This document shows, piece after piece, positions 17,625 to 21,886 of a stretch of DNA of 21,886 nucleotides. Source of the stretch: Gryganskiella cystojenkinii (Eukaryota > Mortierellomycota > Mortierellomycetes > Mortierellales > Mortierellaceae); the NCBI GenBank assembly GCA_015852425.1, contig JAAAIG010000667.1:1-21886 (forward strand), in the 5' to 3' direction. The first letter of the stretch is position 1; the number at the start of each line of letters is the position of its first letter. Below the pieces are notes generated by a model, which was not told the DNA's origin, ran no database searches, and was given only the letters and a program-made list of their open reading frames with translations. The position numbers were made by a program, and so were the translations under genes.

Positions 17625-18415
17625 GGCTTGGCTGTGTGTGTCGGTAGATTTGGATAAATGGGTATTTGCGTGATGTGGCTGTCGAGTTGAATTGTTTGAA
17701 TGGAGGGAGGAGGGGGAGGGAGAGATGGACTATGTAAAGAGGATGAAAAAGAAGGAAGAAAAGGAAAGAGGTGTGGGGCGGAAACAGACTCGTAGGATGA
17801 AGAAGGAAGAAAAAAAAAAAGTTAGAAAATGACCAATTCAAGATGACCAAGAGAAATTTGCTCAGAAGGTCGAATCCACGACCAGTCGATCACGCTGACA
17901 GACAATCGTTTGGGGTGTTGAAAGAAAGGAGCCGAGGCTGAGTCGAGTTCGATGGGGTTGTTGATTGGATGATTGCTGATTCCTAAAGAGAACAAACAGC
18001 CAACTCGTTTCATTCTGACCCACTCGCCAAAGTGGTGCGACCCTCAACGGCTGATCCTTTCTCCTTTGTGGAGAGGAGACAATCTCAAAAAATATGGCGT
18101 TCTTCTGTTTTGGTGATCCCTGATGGACAATCAGTCATTGCCTCCGTTAGTTGTTGTTGTTGCATAGACAAAAGCATGTAGACAGAGACAACAGCTGTCC
18201 CTCACCTTCAACAGCTTATTCGCCTTCTTTCACTCGGTGTCTCGATGCAGAGACAACATTACAAAGCCCAATAGGTCACGTGGTAGCTTGCAAAGAGTAA
18301 AGTACAAAAAGAGGCTCGATGCAATCTTTGGATGCATCAATTCCTTTTGTTCTCATTCCCATCGAGTTCAACCTGAGTTCAACTTCACCTTCTTTCAAAG
18401 ACATCGCTGTTTATA
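17625..18415. other. Divergent promoter region between the TLC-domain gene and RPB9
   Basis: Left part (17697-17820) is purine-rich on the plus strand, giving a CT-rich leader for the TLC-domain gene. A CCAAT pentamer (minus strand) lies near 17960. A CACGTG site lies at 18277-18282, about 134 nt before the RPB9 start. No coding content was found. Confidence 0.55.
18277..18282. promoter_or_regulatory. CACGTG (E-box/bHLH-type) site upstream of RPB9
   Basis: CACGTG within GGTCACGTGGTAGC, about 134 nt upstream of the RPB9 ATG. Cbf1-like binding is a possibility only. Confidence 0.35.
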
Positions 18416-19122
18416 ATGCCGTCTTTCCTCTACTGCTCTGAATGGTATGGAAAGGACACCTCGACTGGACTGCTGCATTGACTTGTGATTTGACCAAGAG
18501 ATCTAATCACAGCGTTGCTTCCAAATCAATTTATAGCAACAATTTGCTGTACCCTCGAGAAGACAGGACGAACCCCAATGTTCTCACTCGGGATCTGATG
18601 TTTGCCTGCCGGAATTGTGATTATCAGGAGAAGGCCGACAACCAATGCGTCTACAGAAACGAAATCGTCCATGCTCCTGGGTAATTTACCTTTTTCTTAT
18701 TTTTTGTCTTGTTAGCCACCATGCCTCTGTGTTGATTAACAAGAGGTTCTTTGAACTCACTATGGCCAACCCTTTGTACCTTACAATCTACTAGAGAGCA
18801 AACACTTCTGGTTCAGGACCTCAGCACAGACCCGACCTTGGTATGTTGAAAGCAGTTTCAGGAAAATGGAGGACACTATATAGAGAACATCGCATGGAAC
18901 TATTTAGAACAAGCTGCGGATTGCAAAGAATGCCACCAGTTTATACTCACAGTCTTTTTGCTTTTCTCCCAACTCCCAAAGCCACGCACCCGTATGCGCT
19001 GTGCAAAGTGCAACCATGAGGAGGCCGTCTTTTTCCAAGCATCGGGCTCGGCCGCCGAGACCAAGATGACACTGTACTATATCTGCTGCAACAAGGCATG
19101 TGGCCACCGTTGGTTCTCGTAG
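18416..19122 (+). CDS. RPB9: RNA polymerase II subunit RPB9, 119 aa
   Basis: Four exons: 18416-18444, 18537-18680, 18795-18840 and 18982-19122 (stop TAG), phases 2, 2 and 0, with donors GTATGG, GTAATT and GTATGT. The first zinc ribbon uses Cys7, Cys10, Cys34 and Cys37 (CSEC and CRNC), and is followed by [15 protein letters not shown]. The linker DPTLPRT is the invariant Rpb9 motif. The second ribbon uses Cys80, Cys83, Cys108 and Cys113 (CAKC and CCNKAC, followed by GHRWFS), with the longer spacing seen in animal RPB9. The subunit sits at the jaw of RNA polymerase II and supports fidelity and TFIIS-stimulated transcript cleavage. The first exon has only 29 coding bases. Length matches the family (about 120-125 residues). 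Confidence 0.97.
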
Positions 19123-19426
19123 ACGACATTTGGATACTGTCGACTCGACTCTTTTTTCTCTTACATCGGGACACCTTTGGTTATTTTTCAAGTTCTTGGC
19201 ACATGACGATTCACAACCACCACAATAGCGACAACTACCTTGCATTTCAGGACAACTTGCAATAAAAAAACACGGATTATCAAATTGCAAAAGAAAAAGG
19301 TGCAACGGCACCACTAGCAGTCCGAATCGTGCAGAAAATAGCAGAATATTCATTCAAATTGGCCAAAGGATCAGGATTCTACGGATGTTAAATGTCGCAA
19401 GGAAGAGTTACACCGCTCTATTAGAC
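19123..19426. other. Convergent intergenic interval, RPB9 and SLP-2 3' ends
   Basis: Holds the 3' UTRs of both genes. The minus-strand frame across 18904-19353 overlaps RPB9 exon 4 in antisense and shows no independent coding signal. Confidence 0.5.
19261..19266 (+). terminator. Polyadenylation signal of RPB9
   Basis: AATAAA about 138 nt after the RPB9 stop. It lies in the 304-nt interval to the stop of the convergent SLP-2 gene, where the two 3' UTRs may overlap. Confidence 0.5.
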
Positions 19427-21061
19427 TTAGACAGGGGGGGTGATACCACGCTTCTTGGTGATGTTGTCGTACACAGTCAGCGCCTAGGCGAGAATGGACC
19501 ACAAAAAAATGAAAGGATGTTAGGATCTGTGTGAATTGGAAGAAAAGAAATCAACCACAGCGATCCAACAGAGAGATAATTGCGATTGTTACCTGGGCGA
19601 CCATGCTGGCAGGATCGCTGGCGGCAGCAGGCAGGATCAAGGTGTTGGACTCCTTGGCCAGCTGGGCGAATGCATCGACATACTTGTCTGCAACAGTAAG
19701 CGAGACTGCATGATGACCCCCGGGACTGTTGGAAATGGCATCGGCAATTCGACGAATACCCTCCGCACTCGCTTGAGCGCGCAACAAGATCGCCTCAGCT
19801 TCACCAGAAGCTCTATTGATTTGCTCGGCCTTGTCCGCCTCGGACTGCAAGATCGTCGATTGTTTTAGACCCTCAGCCACGTTGATGGCAGCTTGGCGGG
19901 ATCCCTGTTGTGAAAAGAGCCGAAATAATGCAAATTAGTCGACATCAACAACATCGAGGTTTATAACCACATCTTATTTTTGTGTCTTTCTCGTACCTCA
20001 GAATCCAGGATTTGAGCACGCTTGGTTCGTTCGGCGGAGACCTGCTGATGCATACTCTCGACGACCTTCGAGGGTGGATGGATATCGCGGATCTCGTAAC
20101 GGAGACAATGGATTCCCCAATCTGCGGCCGCGCTGTTGATGGCCTCAACGATGTTGGAGTTCAAGTATGCACGCTCAGCCAAGGTTCGATCTAAGGTCAT
20201 TTGTCCAATCTCTGCACGCATCGTCGTCTGGGCCAGCTGAGCGACCGCGAACTCGGCGTCCTCAACACCATAGCAGGCCTTGTAAGGATCCACTACCCTG
20301 AAGTAGAGGACACCGTCCAAATCCAGTGTGACATTATCTACGGCGCGAGAGAGAAAGAAAGAAAGAGAGAGAGCGGGGGGGGGGGGAAGAATAAAAAGAG
20401 GGGAATAACTGTTAGTTCACCATTCCATAATTGTGACTTATTTATACTCCCTCCTCTTCCCTTTTTTTTTTTTACCTTGAGTGATGGCACTCTGGCTTGG
20501 AATCTCGATCGCAACTTCCTTCAAACTTTTGACATACTTGACCTGATCCAAGATTGGGACTAGGACTTGCATACCGGGTTCCAAAGCACGATGGAATCGA
20601 CCCATGCGTTCAACGATCCAGGATTCTTGCTGAGGCACGAATTTGATGATCTAGCATATACGTTGGCATTTTTTGTTCGTTGATATTCATCGTGAGCATT
20701 GATGAACAAGTGGAGAATAAAAATCTTGCGTACCGTGTACCGACGAAGGAGGGAAGTATATTCTGAGTGAACTTACCGTGTTCATGGGCAACGACTTTCT
20801 GGTGCGTATATTGCCAGCCCACAATTGATCCTTGCCTCGAGTGGTATAGGTCCTGGCGAGGATCAAACGTGATGACGAGGAGGAAGTCAGGAGAGACTGG
20901 GACAGTCCGCGTGAGGATAACAAAGGCTATTAGGGATTATTTTTACGTGTTCGTCAATCAGAGAGGCGGAGCGGGGTACCTCGCCCTGTAAGTAAAATTA
21001 CCTTGGGTGCGCTCGATAGTCTAATGAGACTGTGTACGTTGGAAGTAGCGGTGCGAAGCAT
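19427..21061 (-). CDS. Mitochondrial stomatin-like protein 2 (SPFH/prohibitin family), 364 aa
   Basis: Six exons: 21061-21002, 20926-20777, 20650-20476, 20337-19997, 19904-19593 and 19483-19427 (stop TAA), phases 0, 0, 1, 0 and 0. The N-terminus MLRTATSNVHSLIRLSS plus the following Ser/Arg-rich stretch makes a mitochondrial presequence. The SPFH domain starts at IIKFVPQQESWIVERMGRF (residue 71) and includes ILDQVKYVKSLKEVAIEIP, LDGVLYFRVVDPYKACYGV, VAQLAQTTMRAEIGQM and WGIHCLRYEIRDI. A coiled-coil part with AINVAEGLKQ and EADKAEQINRASGEAEAIL follows, then SLTVADKYVDAFAQLAKESN. The order matches human STOML2 closely. SLP-2 organises cardiolipin-rich domains of the mitochondrial inner membrane and scaffolds proteases there. 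It lacks the long acidic C-terminal tail of the animal protein and ends shortly after MVAQ in a short exon. Confidence 0.96.
20346..20385. repeat. Purine microsatellite and G run in SLP-2 intron 3
   Basis: A GA/GAAA-rich tract followed by a run of about eleven G, lying just upstream of the exon 4 acceptor. On the coding strand it reads as C-run plus CT tract, and may serve as the polypyrimidine tract. Confidence 0.8.
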
Positions 21062-21784
21062 TGTGTTGTTGCAAATCGCAATGTCAGTGGAGTTTAGAAG
21101 GTAGATCGATAAGAATACGGGAGAGAAAGAGTGAAGGCGAGAGAGAGATCGTGAGTATGTGTAAGTGGCGAATGTGAAATACAAGCGCCGAGAGAGAACG
21201 ATGCTTTTATGTTCTAGTCGTCTAAGATTTTTGGCCCCAAGCGTCCGAAAAGGAAATATTTGGCTAGAAAGCCAAAATGTATTCCGCGGAAGAACACAAA
21301 GAAGAAGACAGAATGAGCACTTTCCCGTTCAAAGAAGTTCAGTGCAAACCTTCAGTTCACGCTGTGGCTCGATATTGAAACATCGAGTGTGGATGCTTTC
21401 ACAAAAAAAACACACGAGCAAACCACAAAAAAAAAATATCCTTTTTGAGAACAGGGCTATGTCAAAGCACATTGCCCGTCTTTCATTGTTGTCAACTATG
21501 GATTTGTCGATTAAGAACAAAAAAAAAACCCCGAACACAAGTCTGTAGAAGCCATCACCTTTCTTCCGCTTCTCCGAAGGAGTTTCTTCAGATATAAGAG
21601 CTTTCCCAACGTTTCCAAGCAGAAGAAAAAACAATGGCCTACTCCAAACCTCTTGCGTCGCACATCATGTGGAAAAAAGCAAAAATAATTGAACGTTACA
21701 CAAGCCCGAGTAACAGGAAAAAAATCTCGCGTTGTTCACATATTCACCATGTCATTCATTGCCTCCTAAAAACAAGGTATTGAG
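21062..21784. other. Upstream region of the SLP-2 gene
   Basis: Presumed SLP-2 promoter at the left end, with purine-rich GAGAGAGA stretches on the plus strand at 21121-21150. No TATA box is evident. Frames such as 21165-21548 (plus) and 21329-21634 (minus) are unsupported: they have no start context, no domain and homopolymer-derived text. Confidence 0.5.
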
Positions 21785-21836
21785 CCCAAAGAACCTGGGA
21801 GCTGGGACCCATCGGCTCAAAAAGCAAAAGAGAAAG
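21785..21836 (-). repeat. Conserved 3' flank of tRNA-Lys, copy 2
   Basis: Matches the flank at 2090-2139: CTTTCTCTTTTGC trailer, T5 run, GAGCC...GGGCTC outer pairing, and an inner CCCA/TGGG hairpin around GGTTCTT. It carries about ten extra bases inside the hairpin compared with copy 1. Confidence 0.75.
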
Positions 21837-21886
21837 CGCCCAATGTGGGGGTCGAACCCACAACCTTCAGATTAAGAGTCTGACGC
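21837..21886 (-). tRNA. tRNA-Lys(CUU): tRNA-Lys (CUU), 3' part, cut by the window edge
   Basis: The visible 50 nt repeat the 3' two-thirds of the tRNA at 2140-2212: discriminator G at 21837, acceptor strand ATTGGGC, T arm GTGGG/CCCAC, and anticodon loop CTCTTAA. Only one base differs, in the variable region (AGGTT against AGGCT). The 5' part lies beyond the window. Confidence 0.93.

Noticed and set aside
20346..20385. Purine tract as a functional element
   Set aside because: Simple sequence within an intron; at most it acts as the polypyrimidine tract for the next acceptor.

Overview
The window looks like nuclear DNA from an early-diverging filamentous fungus, probably a Mortierella-type member of Mucoromycota/Mortierellomycota. 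This assignment is inference. It rests on compact multi-exon genes with short GT-AG introns (75-206 nt, with one of 427 nt), a degenerate F-box/leucine-rich-repeat family, a secreted LPMO-like protein with an N-terminal histidine, and many A/T homopolymers in non-coding DNA. All exon joins were made by hand from splice signals, reading phase and family conservation.

Left to right: (a) 55-1775, minus strand, the 5' three-quarters or so of ATG15, the vacuolar/autophagic phospholipase, running off the left edge; (b) 2140-2212, tRNA-Lys(CUU), minus strand; (c) 2.6-7.7 kb, a decayed accessory region holding an unassigned coding relic, a broken F-box/LRR C-terminus, an F-box protein with about sixteen near-identical 28-residue LRRs broken by two frame shifts, a fold-back inverted repeat with a 21-bp-arm palindrome at its centre, and a third F-box/LRR relic; (d) 8407-10077 and 11789-13319, two tandem minus-strand arrestin-like genes with matching intron positions and phases; (e) 14277-15050, a class I SAM-dependent methyltransferase; (f) 15173-16204, a three-exon secreted LPMO-like protein; (g) 16821-17624, a TLC-domain membrane protein; (h) 18416-19122, plus strand, RPB9, a subunit of RNA polymerase II; (i) 19427-21061, minus strand, a mitochondrial stomatin-like protein 2 (SLP-2) in six exons; (j) 21837-21886, the start of a second, near-identical tRNA-Lys(CUU) whose 3' flank matches that of the first copy.

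The genes do not form an evident pathway or gene cluster. They are mostly single housekeeping or trafficking genes (autophagic lipid turnover, arrestin adaptors, transcription, mitochondrial membrane organisation) beside a young, decaying accessory block. I do not see a convincing undescribed multi-gene system. The most unusual signals are the fold-back element whose two arms differ largely at synonymous codon positions, the decaying LRR array, the tandem arrestin pair of which only one carries a PPxY motif, and the two same-strand tRNA-Lys copies whose conserved similarity extends beyond the tRNA into a small hairpin.
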